Shown: piece after piece, positions 1-11,330 of the stretch | Position numbering within the stretch: position 1 is the stretch's first letter | Layout: each line of letters opens with the position of its first letter | From: Echinarachnius parma | Lineage: Eukaryota > Echinodermata > Echinoidea > Clypeasteroida > Echinarachniidae | Assembly: GCA_037951105.1 (NCBI GenBank) | Contig: JBAMJV010008238.1 | Coordinates: forward strand, 67,001-131,000 | DNA length: 64,000 nt | Reading direction: 5' to 3' | Position numbers and translations under genes: made by a program | Notes under the pieces: generated by a model | Databases searched by the model: none | What the model was told of the DNA's origin: nothing | The model's input: the letters and a program-made list of their open reading frames with translations, nothing else

Positions 1-475
1 CAGCAAGGTGCTTCACTGAACACTAAAATAGATATAACATGTAATTCAACGGGACAATTATCAATAAAAATTGATAAAAATGTAAAGATTTTTGTAAGCG
101 AAACACTGTATGAATATCAATCATTTGTTGTATTGTTTGGATGTAGCTTACATTCCCACTTTATATGTATATACTTTTGTTTAATTCATTTTGAACATTG
201 CAATTTTGCTTGAAAACAAGTACAATAGAAATATTTTTAACCAAAGTTTTTGTTACTATTTGAATCAATAAATTCTGTTCTGCCTTGAATGTCTTTTACT
301 GTTTCAATGTCTACTTTTTTTCTTCTTCTTCTTCAATGTAAGCTTCGATCAAGCAGGACGATAAAATATTAAGGAAAATAAAATATTATTTTCAGATCGA
401 GGCTGGTTTTTAAGTTCTACATGTACATTTTTGTACATTACCTCTGTTAGTTTATATCATGAACTCTCATTAATA
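1..475. other. Non-coding AT-rich flank
   Basis: No exon, RNA gene or bounded element is visible here. The stretch is AT-rich with a short CTT-type run near 319-333. The one short frame that begins at its edge (431-613) runs into the MITE that follows and has no coding character. Confidence 0.6.
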
Positions 476-711
476 GCCCGGTCACATATCACCGGATTGC
501 GTAAACGGATGCCCGACGGAGAGCAACATTTTCAATCCGTTCGTCTCCGTTCGCATGCGTTTCTTGTCCGTTCCTCGTCGGGCGATGTACGTTGTGGAAT
601 GTTTTGTGCATGAAGCAATGGAGACGACTTTCACCACTGGATAATTTAATTTCGCAAATTTTCTAATTCGTCGGGCGTCCGTTTACGCTATCCGGTGATA
701 TGTGACCGGGC
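476..711. mobile_element. MITE with ~40-bp terminal inverted repeats (GCCCGGTCACATATC ends)
   Basis: The left end (GCCCGGTCACATATCACC, from 476) is matched in reverse complement at 669-711. The match continues through about 40 bp, including the CGTAAACGGATGCCCGACG part. The 236-bp body has no coding capacity, so it is a non-autonomous DNA transposon. A decayed fragment of the same terminal sequence appears near 25549-25580. No clean target-site duplication is visible. The superfamily is not assigned. Confidence 0.8.
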
Positions 712-712
712 C

Positions 713-807
713 TTAAAGGGAACCAACTAACACCCAAAAATAATACTTTGACATGTAAAGATGATTCGTTCCACCAGCAACTACAGAAATATGGGTCTCC
801 AAAAATG
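713..807. repeat. Decayed TTAAAGGG-ended element fragment
   Basis: Starts with TTAAAGGGAACCAACTAACA and continues into a CCCAAAAATAATA stretch resembling the end of the family-B element at 982-1406. It sits immediately upstream of the first copy of the ~174-bp direct duplication, so the order is element, flank, element, flank. Confidence 0.5.
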
Positions 808-981
808 TTTTAAATCAAATTCTATAACCAAAACTACTGCCCACAAACATTCAAAAGTCTGCAGAAACAGGCTATAGTTTCAGTGGAACCTCTTTATAAC
901 GAACTCTGCTATAACGTGGTACCTGATATGGCGAGGCTATTTCACAGGTCTAAGTTCTATGTATTTTATTGTTGTTATGCC
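808..981 (+). repeat. Direct duplication, copy 1 (~174 bp)
   Basis: Nearly identical to 1402-1576 (from TTTAAATCAAATTCTATAAC to TTGTTGTTATGCC). The two copies flank the family-B MITE. Copy 1 ends exactly at the MITE's TTAA boundary, and copy 2 begins at the MITE's other TTAA. Confidence 0.85.
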
Positions 982-1406
982 TTAAAGGGGACCACCAGGC
1001 AAAGAACAACACATTATATGTTTTGGTACCGTTTTGTGATATCAAATAGATACCCAACATTTTCCAAAGGGTTGTTGTGTAAATCATAAACAAAGCAATT
1101 AATTTCCACCACTTACGGAACCACTACTATTTCCTGGTTCCGTACGGGCCAAACATTTGCGAGTGTGCCAATGCTATTCACGCGTACGTTTGTAGACAAT
1201 ATAATCCCGGGCGATTAATTCGCTCTGCACGCATTAGTCTTCGCAATTCAGACCGCATGAACGCATGCTTTAGAATGGTGATGCGTTTTCAAATTATATA
1301 TTTTTTTCTGGAAACATATTTTTGTGAACTTGTTGATGGAATGGAATACTAAAGATGCTACCTTTCTTTAATAAGAATATTATTTTTGGGTGGTGGTACC
1401 CTTTAA
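982..1406 (+). mobile_element. Family-B MITE (TTAAAGGGGACCACC ends), copy B1
   Basis: Begins TTAAAGGGGACCACCAGGCA and ends with GGTGGTGGTACCCTTTAA, giving inverted termini of the form TTAAAGGGKACCACCA with TTAA at both outer edges. About 425 bp, non-coding. Other copies: 17476-17901, 18835-19168, 37717-38127, 47224-47656 and their palindrome mirrors. TTAA boundaries suggest a TTAA-targeting superfamily (piggyBac or Kolobok types), which is an inference. The internal sequence is GC-richer than its surroundings around ACGCGTACGTTTG. Confidence 0.85.
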
Positions 1407-1576
1407 ATCAAATTCTATAACCGAAACTACTGCCCACAAACATTCAAAAGTCTGCAGAAACAGGCTATAGTTTCAGTGGAACCTCTTTATAACGAACTCT
1501 GCTATAACGTGGTACCTGATATAGCGAGGCTATTTCACAGGTCCATGGGTTCTATGTATTTTATTGTTGTTATGCC
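1402..1576 (+). repeat. Direct duplication, copy 2
   Basis: Second copy of 808-981, differing at only a few positions (for example GATATGGCG versus GATATAGCG). After it the sequence continues as unique DNA (CTAATACACC). Confidence 0.85.
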
Positions 1577-1931
1577 CTAATACACCAACATATCTGATAT
1601 AACAAGGTAAATTCAATTCTTCTGATAGTCTTCTTCTGCAGACCCATGAACATATGATTTTGTTTGATAATTTTAATGGGTTTTCAAATGATGATGAAAC
1701 ATTTTTCTGAACTTTCTGGTGGAATGGACTACCAAAACTATTCTCTTTCATATATATATCAATTATTGTCAATGCATGAAATGAACAGATCTTAAATTGG
1801 GTTTTATTATATGATGTTTAAATTTTGGAATTATCTAGGATTTATGAGGAGATCTATTGTAATCCTGTTCTAATGGAATATGGATTCATTATCATAATGA
1901 CATCAGTTGAGAAAGAGAAGGGTGCTTACTT

Positions 1932-2188
1932 TTAAAGGGGTAGCACAGTTTTGGTAAGGCTGAACTTTAGTAACCAAAACCTGCACAGTAACATTACAAA
2001 CTGATAGTTATATCTCCACCATGCTCGAAAGGCATACAAAATTACAAACAACTAAGTAAAAAAGCCTGTCAAAAAGAGCCATTAAAACACAAGAGGGCGC
2101 TTTCTAAAAAGCACTCGGTTTTTCATTACCTCACAAAAAAAATTGTGTTGTGCAGTGCCCTCCTACCAAAACTGAACTACCCCTTTAA
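1932..2188 (+). mobile_element. Family-C MITE (TTAAAGGGGTAGCACAGTTTTGGTA ends)
   Basis: Left end TTAAAGGGGTAGCACAGTTT and right end AACTGAACTACCCCTTTAA form inverted termini with TTAA at both edges. 257 bp, non-coding. Its right TTAA is also the left TTAA of the next element. Partial relatives occur at 11166-11330 and 30535-30728. Confidence 0.8.
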
Positions 2189-2560
2189 AGGGATCTAGTA
2201 ACTTTGTTGACATGCGGAAAAAAGTGATGAATGGTTGATAAGATGTGTATTTTTATGATCTGATATGTCCAATAAGTAATGTCTGAAAATTTCACATGAA
2301 ATGGATATTATATGGCCGAGTAATGAGCAAAAATGCAAAGTGATATTTGCAGACTCATTGAACTGACTTTGTACAGTTATAACTTTCCAGTGGATAATTA
2401 AAAATCCAAGCACTTCAATCCTAAATATCTTGTTAACGAAAGGGAAATTTGAAAAACCAAAACCTGTTCCATGCTTCTATTGGTAATATGAGAGAACCAC
2501 TAGAGTTCTGAGTAAGTTTTTGTGGATTTGGACATTGAATAGCCTACTAGATTCCTTTAA
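2185..2560 (+). mobile_element. Family-A MITE, copy A1
   Basis: Begins TTAAAGGGATCTAGTAACTT and ends with a CCTTTAA terminus. The interior carries the family's conserved words: a GACATG..AAAAAGTGATGAATGG block, GGCCGAGTAATGAGC and ATCTTGTTAACGAAAGGG. About 376 bp, no coding capacity. Other copies: 2557-2942 (inverted), 14992-15374, 18197-18576, 19677-20065, 32070-32405 and 32620-33149. Confidence 0.85.
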
Positions 2561-2942
2561 AGGGACTTAGTAACATTGTCCAAATCCTCAAAATAAAATT
2601 TTAATTCTAGCGGTTCCTTTATACCTTGTTGTATTCGTATTAACAATAAAATCATGGGACCGGTTTCGGTTTTTCAAATTTCCCTTTCGTTACAAAGATA
2701 TGTATGATTGAAGTATTCAGATAAGAAAAACTCTGGGCGAGTTTTTCTTCCGTGTACAAAGTGAGTGCAGTGAGTTACTGAATATCACTTTGCATTTTCA
2801 CTCATTACTTGGCCATACAATGTCCATTTGACTTGAAAATTTCACACAATACCCTGTGGACATATAAGATAACAACAATATACATTGCATCAACCATTCA
2901 TCACTTTTTGCACATGTCAACAAAGTTACTAGATCCCTTTAA
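2557..2942 (-). mobile_element. Family-A MITE, copy A2 (inverted, abutting A1)
   Basis: Begins with the family's opposite end (TTAAAGGGACTTAGTAACAT) and ends GTTACTAGATCCCTTTAA. It shares the TTAA at 2557-2560 with A1, so the two copies are joined end to end in opposite orientation. Confidence 0.85.
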
Positions 2943-4143
2943 CTTTGTCAAATTCAACCAACTTCACTTGGAACTTTCACACTTCGCTTGAACCTTGTTT
3001 ACCTGGTAACGTAAATGTATTTACTAAATTGAAAGCGAATTTGGATACTTCATACTAACAATTGGAAATAAAATCTGACATCAACTTTCATTTTTTTTTC
3101 CATCAGGTAAAGTAGGTAAATGTGATGCTGCCCTCTTGAGGCTAATACATTACAGTAAACATTGTTTTTTTTCCTATGAAAATATCACATATCGTTACAA
3201 TGATATGATACAAATCTATCACTTTAAAGTCACTTTTTTGACTCCTGAGCAAATCATGTTTAAGTTAGGGCACCCTGTAGAAACCAATTTGATATCTTTC
3301 TTTTATTTATGATAAATGATCCTCAAATCATAATATAATAATCTGAATCATTGGTATCTAGTAATGTTATTAGACTGGTCATCATATACACGCACACATA
3401 CACAATCGATCAAGTACTTAACATGCACTCTCGCCACTCCCTGGGAAGCATTCAAGCCAGTATGCATGGCTATATATACATGTAACTGATGGCATAAAAT
3501 TATGTATGTTTTTTATATTTTGTAACCAAGTAAAAGTAAAATATCCATGTATTAATCTATATAATAATACGCTATGGCATTCAGAAGGTATTTATATAGC
3601 ACTGTTCCCTTGGAGATCATAGATAATTGGGGATTTATTGGATAATATAACCTCCAAATCAGATCAGTGCCCCAAACATAAGGTGAAAATCTTGTGTAAA
3701 AATAAAGAAATGTATAAGGTGTGCCCCCCCCCCCCAATCCTTTGCTTGCCCCCCCCCCCCCCCCCCCCCACACACACTCCCCAATCAATCCGACCACACT
3801 ACGAAGCAAACATAATAAAAACAACATCAAGACTAAAATATTGGATTCAAATATAGCCATTTCATATAATTACAGAATATCCATTTCATAATACATGTAA
3901 TTACACAATATATATATATTTATATATATATATATATTAAGTATATTCCATCAATGACACATGCTCTTACAATAACTCAAGACTGAACGTCAATATATAT
4001 TATATTAGACACAAAAAGAAAGATCTTACAAAAATTCACCATAATGACAAAATTTGGTGATAGGCAGCCAATTCAAATTCTCCTGTATCACCTTCCATTC
4101 AATCATGTTCAGAAGTTGCAGCATTCCATAGTTTTAGTACACC
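2943..4143. other. Non-coding stretch with poly-C and AT microsatellites
   Basis: Holds two long C runs (about 3723-3735 and 3751-3770) followed by a short CA run, and an AT microsatellite around 3909-3938. The short frames spanning the C runs exist only because a homopolymer has no stop codon. No exon or bounded element recognised. Confidence 0.6.
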
Positions 4144-4800
4144 GGGCCCCGTTTCATAAAAAGTTTACAATCGAGTACCGAAGTGTGACATCATAGCTAT
4201 TTATTGTCGTGGGTAAGAGTTCTATACAATGTCGGGCAAGCTAGAAATTGCGTGACCTCGCGGTTACGAAGACATGTGATGTCATAGCTATTCTTTGTCG
4301 TGGGTAATTGTTCTAAACAATGTCGGGCAAGCTAGAAATTGCGTGACCTCGCGGTTACGAAGACGTGTGACGTCATAGCTATTCATTGTCGTGGGTAATT
4401 GTTCTAAACAATGTCGGGCAAGCTAGAAATTGCATGACCTCGCGGTTACGAAGACGTGTGACATCATAGCTATTCATTGTCGTGGGTAATTGTTCTAAAA
4501 CAATGTCAGGCAGGCTAGAAGTTGCGTGACCTCGCGGTTACGAAGATGGCAATCATCCAGCTCCGACCCACTCCCTAAAGCCTGAATCAGAGGCAAGATG
4601 TCTAGAACCATTAATGACCATGTTATAACAAAATGAGGTGTCATCGCTACTTCGGTACTCTATCGTTGTCAATGTTCAATTATTGCAACTACTGTTTCAA
4701 CAGCCAATCAACTTTGAGCCTTCTGGCTGTTTGCCATAGCGATTACAATCATTGGACATTTGTATTACAACAATTATAAACGTTTTATGAAACAGGGACC
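4144..4800. mobile_element. TIR element carrying a minisatellite (GTTTCATAAAA ends)
   Basis: Left end GGGCCCCGTTTCATAAAAAG and right end CGTTTTATGAAACAGGGACC are inverted repeats. Just inside, GAGTACCGAAG and CTTCGGTACTC are also inverted, extending the symmetry. The left half is filled by a 91-bp tandem repeat. Non-coding, non-autonomous; superfamily unknown. Confidence 0.7.
4182..4550 (+). repeat. 91-bp tandem repeat, four copies
   Basis: The anchor TGTGAYRTCATAGCTATT recurs at 4184, 4275, 4366 and 4457, an exact 91-bp period. Each unit contains TTGTCGTGGGTAA, CAATGTCGGGCAAGCTAGAA and TGACCTCGCGGTTACGAAG. Copies differ by only a few substitutions. Confidence 0.9.
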
Positions 4801-4828
4801 TGATGCGTATCATTTTTACTCATTTACC

Positions 4829-4921
4829 TTAACCCATCCAGGACTGGTCCCAAAAATACTTGGGCTAGGGTCTATTGAGAATACATCTTTAGCAAAAATC
4901 AATCAGTCCTGAATGGGTTAA
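4829..4921. mobile_element. Short TTAA-ended MITE (TTAACCCATCCAGGACTG ends)
   Basis: A 93-bp element whose ends TTAACCCATCCAGGACTGGT and AATCAGTCCTGAATGGGTTAA are inverted repeats, TTAA outermost. A diverged relative starts near 12463 (TTAACCCTTTTCAGGACTGG). Confidence 0.75.
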
Positions 4922-5090
4922 GTGGTCACTTTATACACAGATTTGACTGTACAATACAGTTATCATGAGTCCATCGTAATCATTCTTCTCTCTCATCGAC
5001 TGGCATGAACAATGTTTACTTTACAGTTCCCTACTTTCATTCAGAACTGTAAGATTGATTCGTGGCCCGTTTGTTGGCTAAAATCACCTA

Positions 5091-5380
5091 TACAGTCAAA
5101 CCTGCGTACAACGACCACCTACAGGAGTCAAGAATAGCGGCCACTGGCAGTAGACAAAGTGGCCGCCTTTGTAGACAGGCTCCATAACAATATATAGTCA
5201 AACCTGTGTATAATGACCACCTATCTAAAAGGGAAACAAGAATAGTGGCCACTCTGGACAGGTGACCTTCATAGACAGGTACCAAAGCACTGTTTTTCTC
5301 TGCAGGGGATCACTTTTGATGACCACTATAGACAGGTTGGCTGCTATAGACAGGTGACTACTAAGACGGGTTTGACTGTA
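5091..5380. mobile_element. TA-flanked MITE (CAGTCAAACCTG ends)
   Basis: TA-CAGTCAAACCTG at 5091 and GGGTTTGACTG-TA ending at 5380 form inverted termini flanked by TA dinucleotides, as in Tc1/mariner-type elements. Internal partial repeats of the end (5193 onward) and of a GGCCACT/TAGACAGG motif are present. No transposase frame. Confidence 0.75.
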
Positions 5381-6234
5381 TTTACTAGATAGACTATTAA
5401 AGCTGCACATCGGATGTTAGTGAGGTGCAAGAAAGAATTGGTGTGAATCTTGGGCAAAAGCGCCCTCACCAAGACATTTTTGCCAGTACGTAGGCGATAG
5501 TAAAAATTAAACCATATATACAAACAAATAATAATGACGATGAAAAGAGACAACATTTCAAGCCGTTTAGTGAATTATATACAAGATAAACTCATCAAGA
5601 TGTACCACTGTGAAACATTTTGTGAACGGCAGTTGCAGTTTCCACACTTGCCACAAATTCAAGACAATTCATAATATAGGTTTTCCTAAAGACCCTGATT
5701 TGCATAATGGTAGAAATGTGCAAACATATATTGTTGGAAGTCATCAATTACATTCGACAAACAATTTCCCCTCACGAATATTCCAATCACATGCCATTTT
5801 TTAATAATTATTTTTTTAGCGATACTGTACAAAATATGTTTTCTCTCAATGTCAAATGTAGTTTCACATCAAACAAGTACTGTCCTGAATATTTCTTCCA
5901 TATTTCACATGCTCTTCGCACAATTTCAAATTAAAAAGCCAACAAAGCTTCTGTTGTTGTTGTTGTATGTACATGTATGTCATACTTGACTTGATGACCA
6001 TACCATTGAAACAATGGGATTCATTTTATACAAACCTTGCCCTACATATATAACACAATTTCTAGGAGTATATAATCCTTCTTTTTTAAATTTTTTTAAA
6101 TTTTATAGAAAGTTGTAATAATTATGACCAAAGTAATGTAATATGAAGCCATTTATGCCCAGCATACTGTTAATGTATGTATTCGCTACAGAATTGACCA
6201 GTGACCGAATGACCCTTCATAGCCACTGAATTCT
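5381..6234. other. Non-coding stretch
   Basis: AT-rich, without recognised exons. Short frames at 5610-5804 and 5707-5934 overlap in different frames and show no domain. A TTG/TGT short repeat lies near 5951-5965. Confidence 0.5.
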
Positions 6235-6790
6235 ACTACCATGGGTAGGCTAAAATATACAACCTTCATTCTATGCATTCATGTTCATAGTGGCTCATGG
6301 TTGTCATGGGGATATATTTTGTTTCCTATCAAGAAAAAATATATATATATATCCACCTTTCATGTCAAGGACTTTCCAATCAGTGAAAATAAAAAAAATA
6401 AACATTCTACAATCATGGGTAGGCTACACAGCCCTTACTCTGTGCATTCATGTTTAAGGTAGCCTATGGTTGTCATGACTCATGGTATAGCATAGAGTGG
6501 ACGGACGGATGGCACATATTATGCATTTATTTTATTTGTTAAACAAAAATGTTCTGCATATATGTTTTTAATTGTTTTTTCCAAATTATTATAGCTGCGC
6601 CACTATGACATAGGATATCTTTCGTTCCCTCTCAAGAAAAAAAGCAACAATATATCCACCTTTCATGTCAGGGAATTTCCAATCAATGTTAACAAAAATA
6701 AAAACATTTTACAATTATGGGCAGGCGAATGGTTGTCATGGGGATATCTTTTGTTCCCCTCTAAACAGAATATACAAATCAAAGTTTACT
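6235..6790 (+). repeat. Degenerate tandem repeat (~3 partial copies)
   Basis: Three partial copies share ATGGGTAGGCTA or ATTATGGGCAGGC, GGTTGTCATGGGGATAT, a TATCCACCTTTCATGTCA block and TTTCCAATCA. They lie at about 6240-6410, 6415-6480 and 6610-6790. An A/T microsatellite (AAAATATATATATAT) sits inside copy 1. Non-coding. Confidence 0.7.
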
Positions 6791-7886
6791 TAATGGAATA
6801 TACAATCGATGTAGGCAAAAATAGAACCTCATCTTTTGTCTTACCAAGTTGAGGAATACAATAATCAAGGACAAGTTCGTACAAATGACATTTGACTTCA
6901 ATAATAATGCTCAATTCATTTCAATTATGTGCTCAAGGCTCGGTAAAAAGTGAGTGTGTGTGTGCTCCATGCATTGTAGACATCGAAAAAACACTCATAA
7001 TGTATTACATTTATCTCCTTACAATGTGAACCAAAGCAACAACAAGAACAATTTAAGTCAGCACACCTACTACACAACCACGTAAGTTTTGTACGGGAGA
7101 GTTTTCTGTGCATTATGTGAAGTGTTGAAAAAAAATGAAATGAAACAAACTTTATTAAGTGTAATTTTTGTTTTGCATTTTTTGCATTACCTATACAAGT
7201 TATTACAAAGCAATAGGCATTAAATGGCATACATTATGACTATCCGTCACAACTTAAAAACAAAATGTCATTTCCCCCCCTTCTTTTGAACAGTTTTCAA
7301 GTCATGAGTGCTTATAAAAGGTTTCCAATTTGTTATAAACCAATATTTCAAACATATACAATATACTAAAGAAATTAATAATCCTTCACCCTCCTTGTAA
7401 AACCCAATATAAAAAAACCCATGGGCAGTTAAAAATATGACATTTCAAGTTAATCTCAGATTGTTATGTTAACTCATATTTTCTAAATAATATATATTAT
7501 ATCCAACTAAACTATTCCCTTTCTCAATAAAGGCCATAACATATTTCAAAGACAATATTATCCCAAGGCAGTATAAAAGTGTTTTTCAAAGGGGTATCAT
7601 TATCTATTCCTTGACCCAAGTGATATAAGGAAACCATGACAACCGTAATGATTACATTCAGAAGAAGAAATCCTCATTAAACAAACAAATTGTATAATAT
7701 ATAAACAGAAATTTGTCAAATTTCATGGAAATGTGTCTAAATAACAAAAAAAAATACAACTGCAGCCCTCATTTTTTTAAAGACGGTATTATACAGATTA
7801 GTATGTTCAGTAATCGATGCATGCACAGACATACATGCAGTATATTTAACCATTGTACATGCACATACATCTAGTACAACAAAGTA
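6791..7886. other. Non-coding stretch
   Basis: No bounded element or exon recognised. The 101-codon minus-strand frame at 6925-7230 lacks any family signature and is compatible with chance. Confidence 0.5.
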
Positions 7887-8314
7887 TACTGTAAACGGGG
7901 TTATATAGTCGCGGTGCATTTATTTTTTCGCGCTAGATTGGGCGAGTGCAAATTGCAAAACCCGTGAAAATATATGCCTGATTTTCAGTGCCTAATCTGA
8001 GTTGGCCTTGTACGTCGGTGTGTATGTACAAGTGTACGTACATGTGTGTATCAACTCTGGTTTTGCGCACATGCAGTACCTATCGGCATGTACGAAGGAG
8101 GTATCTTGGTTGTACAACTATCGGAGCGCGCATTACAGGTGCGAAAATAAATTTCCTTGCGTGTAAAATGTGACCGTTCAAAATTGTTTCCGTTCCTCCT
8201 GTGATGGGAAAATAAATGAACACTTGCTCAGCGAGAAGTTAAAAACCTGTGAATGTCGTTTCGTGTTGCTCAGCACAAAATTTGAATGGCGCGAAAATAA
8301 CAGCGTTTACAGTA
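7887..8314. mobile_element. TA-flanked MITE (CTGTAAACG ends)
   Basis: TA-CTGTAAACGGGGTTAT at the left and ATAACAGCGTTTACAG-TA at the right are inverted termini bounded by TA. The 428-bp body contains further inverted words near the ends (a CGCGCTAG block left, GGCGCGAAAATAA right). Non-coding; Tc1/mariner-type MITE by its TA flank. Confidence 0.75.
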
Positions 8315-9371
8315 CATGTACTTCTTCTTTCATCGAAGAACAATTGTAGCAATGAAATTAGAACAAGCCGTGCCTGTGCAGCATAAAATCAATCTATGAA
8401 TAATTATGTAAAATAAAATCTCTGGAAAATAGACGTATGTACATTCTATTTTAAATTGCGAACCACCATTTTTTGTCTTCCTTTTCCACGACAGTTATGT
8501 AATGTACATGTACCAATGCATAGTGTATTCCCTAATAATTAACAGCTCTATACAATACCACACTTCCTTAAAACAATGCTCAAATAAAATGTCACAAGCT
8601 ACAACAGAAGCAAAACAAAAGTAACAGACCAACAAATAATAACGGACAACATTTCCACTCATGGACTCAAATAAACTTTAGTCTTTAGAACCTACTATTT
8701 CTACATTACAGGCTTCACTTTTGTATGTTTACTTCATGTAGGTGCTTTACATATTATATTGTATGTATACTTCACTTTTGAATTAATGTGGGGGATATAC
8801 AATACATACTCTCACCCACACCCACCCCCCCCCCATATTTTTCGATTCAGATTTGACTTTTACGTTTCTTCTTACAAACATAAACTTTCATAAGCGCTAT
8901 AGAAATGTTACCTATCATTATTATTATTTCAGACAGAGCGAAACTGACCAGAAATATAATAATCTATATGAAAATTAACAAAGACAATTATTATTTTCAA
9001 AAATATTATGCAACCTAGAAATGATCCACGTACACACTTATATTAGAGTTCATACACTGGCAATGAACCATATAGTCGTACGATACTCTTATATATCAAT
9101 TATAACTTAAAGTATCAAATTAATATGCTCATTTTTAATACCCTGCATTTCCACATTTGTAATGTTTCGTTTGATATATACACTAGAACACACACACATA
9201 CAAAGTATTTACATGTAGTAATAAAATACATTTCACTTCAAAAGTGTAAAAACGTTATGTACAAGCATCATATCATACATAAACAATGGTCATATTAATA
9301 CTAGACAGTATGATCAACATATATTATTATGGCAGCATTTAACCCTCAAATTATCACCATCGAGAAGAGCA
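8315..9371. other. Non-coding stretch
   Basis: AT-rich with a CACCC/poly-C run at about 8811-8834. No exon or complete element seen. Confidence 0.5.
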
Positions 9372-9686
9372 GGGGGTTGTTCACAAAGATCCTAAGTTGA
9401 ACTTAACTCTAAGTTGGAATTAAAAAGTATGGAAAACCACCGTTTCTTTGAAAATTTGTTTTAAAAAGTCCTTTTTTCAAAGGGGTAAAATGTTGATTTA
9501 AATCATAAATATATTTTCTATATCAAGGAGATTTCATATTCTTGATGCAACATCTATGAAAAGTCTAAAATTCTTGCTTTTTTGTGTTTGAATGTATTGT
9601 ATTATAAGGCTACCCATGGCTTTCCATAATAGTTAGGTCCAACTTAAGAGTTAAGTTCAACTTAGAATCTTTGTGAAACACCCCCC
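9372..9686. mobile_element. Family-D MITE (TTCACAAAGATCCTAAGTTG ends), complete copy
   Basis: The left end GGGGGTTGTTCACAAAGATC, followed by TAAGTTGAACTTAACTC, pairs with the right end (TTAAGTTCAACTTAGAATCT then TTGTGAAACACCCCCC). 315 bp, non-coding. A truncated copy lies at 10147-10280, and another at 43282-43555 with its mirror at 52263-52530. Confidence 0.8.
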
Positions 9687-10028
9687 AGGACTTCTTATCA
9701 TTATATTCATCCAAATTTCTTTTCCATTATTCTGGTACATCTTCAAACATGGATGACCGAGTTAAAAAGAGCGCTTCCTAAAAATAGCCCTAAAAATAAC
9801 CCTGTGATACAGATTTGATACATAACTAGGTACAATGTCATATGAAATATTTTGGTCAAAAAAATACATGCGGGTCAAAGTTAACTTATTTCCGTAGAGT
9901 TGATAAAGTAATCTCTGCTTAATGGGGGAATATTCTAAGGAGTACACCAGTTTATAAAGGGTATGATTTTATCAAACATTTCTCATTTTTTCTTCAGGAA
10001 ATTGTCACCACCTACTAGGTTATACCTC

Positions 10029-10146
10029 TTAAAGGGATCTAGTAACTTTGTTGGCAAGTGCAAACAGTGATGAGTGATTAATAATAAAAATGTGTATTGG
10101 AGTGATCTGATATGTCCACAAAGTAATGTGTGAAAAATTCACGTTA
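10029..10146 (+). mobile_element. Family-A fragment (5' end only)
   Basis: Begins TTAAAGGGATCTAGTAACTT and follows the family through the AGTGATGAGTG and TGATATGTCCAC words. It breaks off after GTGTGAAAAATTCACG, where a family-D fragment begins. Confidence 0.7.
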
Positions 10147-10280
10147 ATTTGATGGGTTTTTTTTAATGCCTTTTAAAAGAAATTTTACAAAATCGTTTCA
10201 AAGCAACTAACGTCTTTCCATAATTTCAAAGTCCAACTTAGAGTTAAGTTCAACTAAGCATCATTGTAAAAACCCCCCCC
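10147..10280. mobile_element. Family-D fragment
   Basis: Carries the right terminal words of the family (CTTTCCATAATTTCAAAGTC, AACTTAGAGTTAAGTTCAAC) and ends in a C run. The left end is missing, apparently truncated at the join with the family-A fragment. Confidence 0.65.
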
Positions 10281-10607
10281 TGTTCATCACATAGTATGCT
10301 TAAAGCAGATTTCTTTGCGGCTAAAAATATGAGCTAGACGTTTCCATGTACCCTCGGACGTACATTATTCATATGAATTCCAGGTAAAACAGAAGCTCCA
10401 GAGCCAGTTATACCTCGAGGCCTTAAGGAATAATTTTGTTTGGTGAACATGATGTTTTGTACAATCTTGATTTTGCCCTATTTACATTCAGTTAAAGACG
10501 TTTTACATTTTCAAGCAATCAAAAAAGGAAAAAAGGACAGTTCTTCACTATTAAAAAAACAAAAAAAGAAATTTTACATTTTCAACTTGGAGGCCTCATT
10601 ACATGGA

Positions 10608-10829
10608 ATACCGTAGAACACCATCGTCAAGCACCCCCAAGCACCAATATGCATTTTGCTTTTAAAGAGCGCCCGCTCTCTGTCCAAACGGGAAACTTTA
10701 ATCAAGAATGCAAATAATGGTGAGGAATATTCATGAGGATAATAATGGAGGTGAATCTCATGGAAACGTCTTTAAAAGCAAGATCCGTATAGGTGCTTGG
10801 GGGTGCTTGACGATGGTGTTCTACGGTAT
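10608..10829. mobile_element. MITE with ~40-bp near-perfect TIRs (ATACCGTAGAACACC ends)
   Basis: The left terminus ATACCGTAGAACACCATCGT, then CAAGCACCCCCAAGCACC, is repeated in reverse complement at 10790-10829 with almost no mismatch. 222 bp, non-coding. Well-preserved TIRs suggest a comparatively young insertion. No clear target-site duplication. Confidence 0.85.
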
Positions 10830-11165
10830 CCCCTAAAAAACGAGGTTTAATGGTTTCCTTCATTATCAAAAGTCTCATCCTTTTTTCTTTAATTTCATTA
10901 AAAAAAAAATTTTAAATATGACCTAGCCATTTGTTACATATATCAAATCACAAAACAAAAGGCTCTATTTCAATGCCAATTTACTTCAGTCCGTAACGTT
11001 AGATCACTCAACATACACAGACCTCGGAGAGAAATGAACGTTTTCCGCTTAACGACCCATTTGTTTTCAACATTCATCCTTGGACATAAACAAGGTCATT
11101 TTAATGGAGGTTGAAATTGATACTACCAGTATGTCGTACTTTAGTTTATATTACAGTATTATTAT

Positions 11166-11330
11166 TTAAAGGGATAATACTGTTTTGGTTTAGAGGGCCC
11201 TTCAAGAAATTATTTTTTTAGCGAGGTAATGAAAAACCAAGTGTAAATTTTGATAAAGCACACAATTTGAAGGAGAGAATAAACTTGTTCAGAAACAGCT
11301 GAAATATCCATGAATGTATCCGTTTGGAAT
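11166..11330 (+). mobile_element. Family-C-related fragment
   Basis: Begins TTAAAGGGATAATACTGTTT and keeps the family words TTTTTAGCGAGGTAATGAAA and CAGAAACAGCTGAAAT. The inverted relative at 30535-30728 matches the same words in reverse complement. Confidence 0.6.

Noticed and set aside
3723..3770. Proline-rich or zinc-finger-like coding potential at C runs
   Set aside because: Homopolymer C runs give Pro or Gly codons in every frame, and their lengths disagree between palindrome arms elsewhere in the window.
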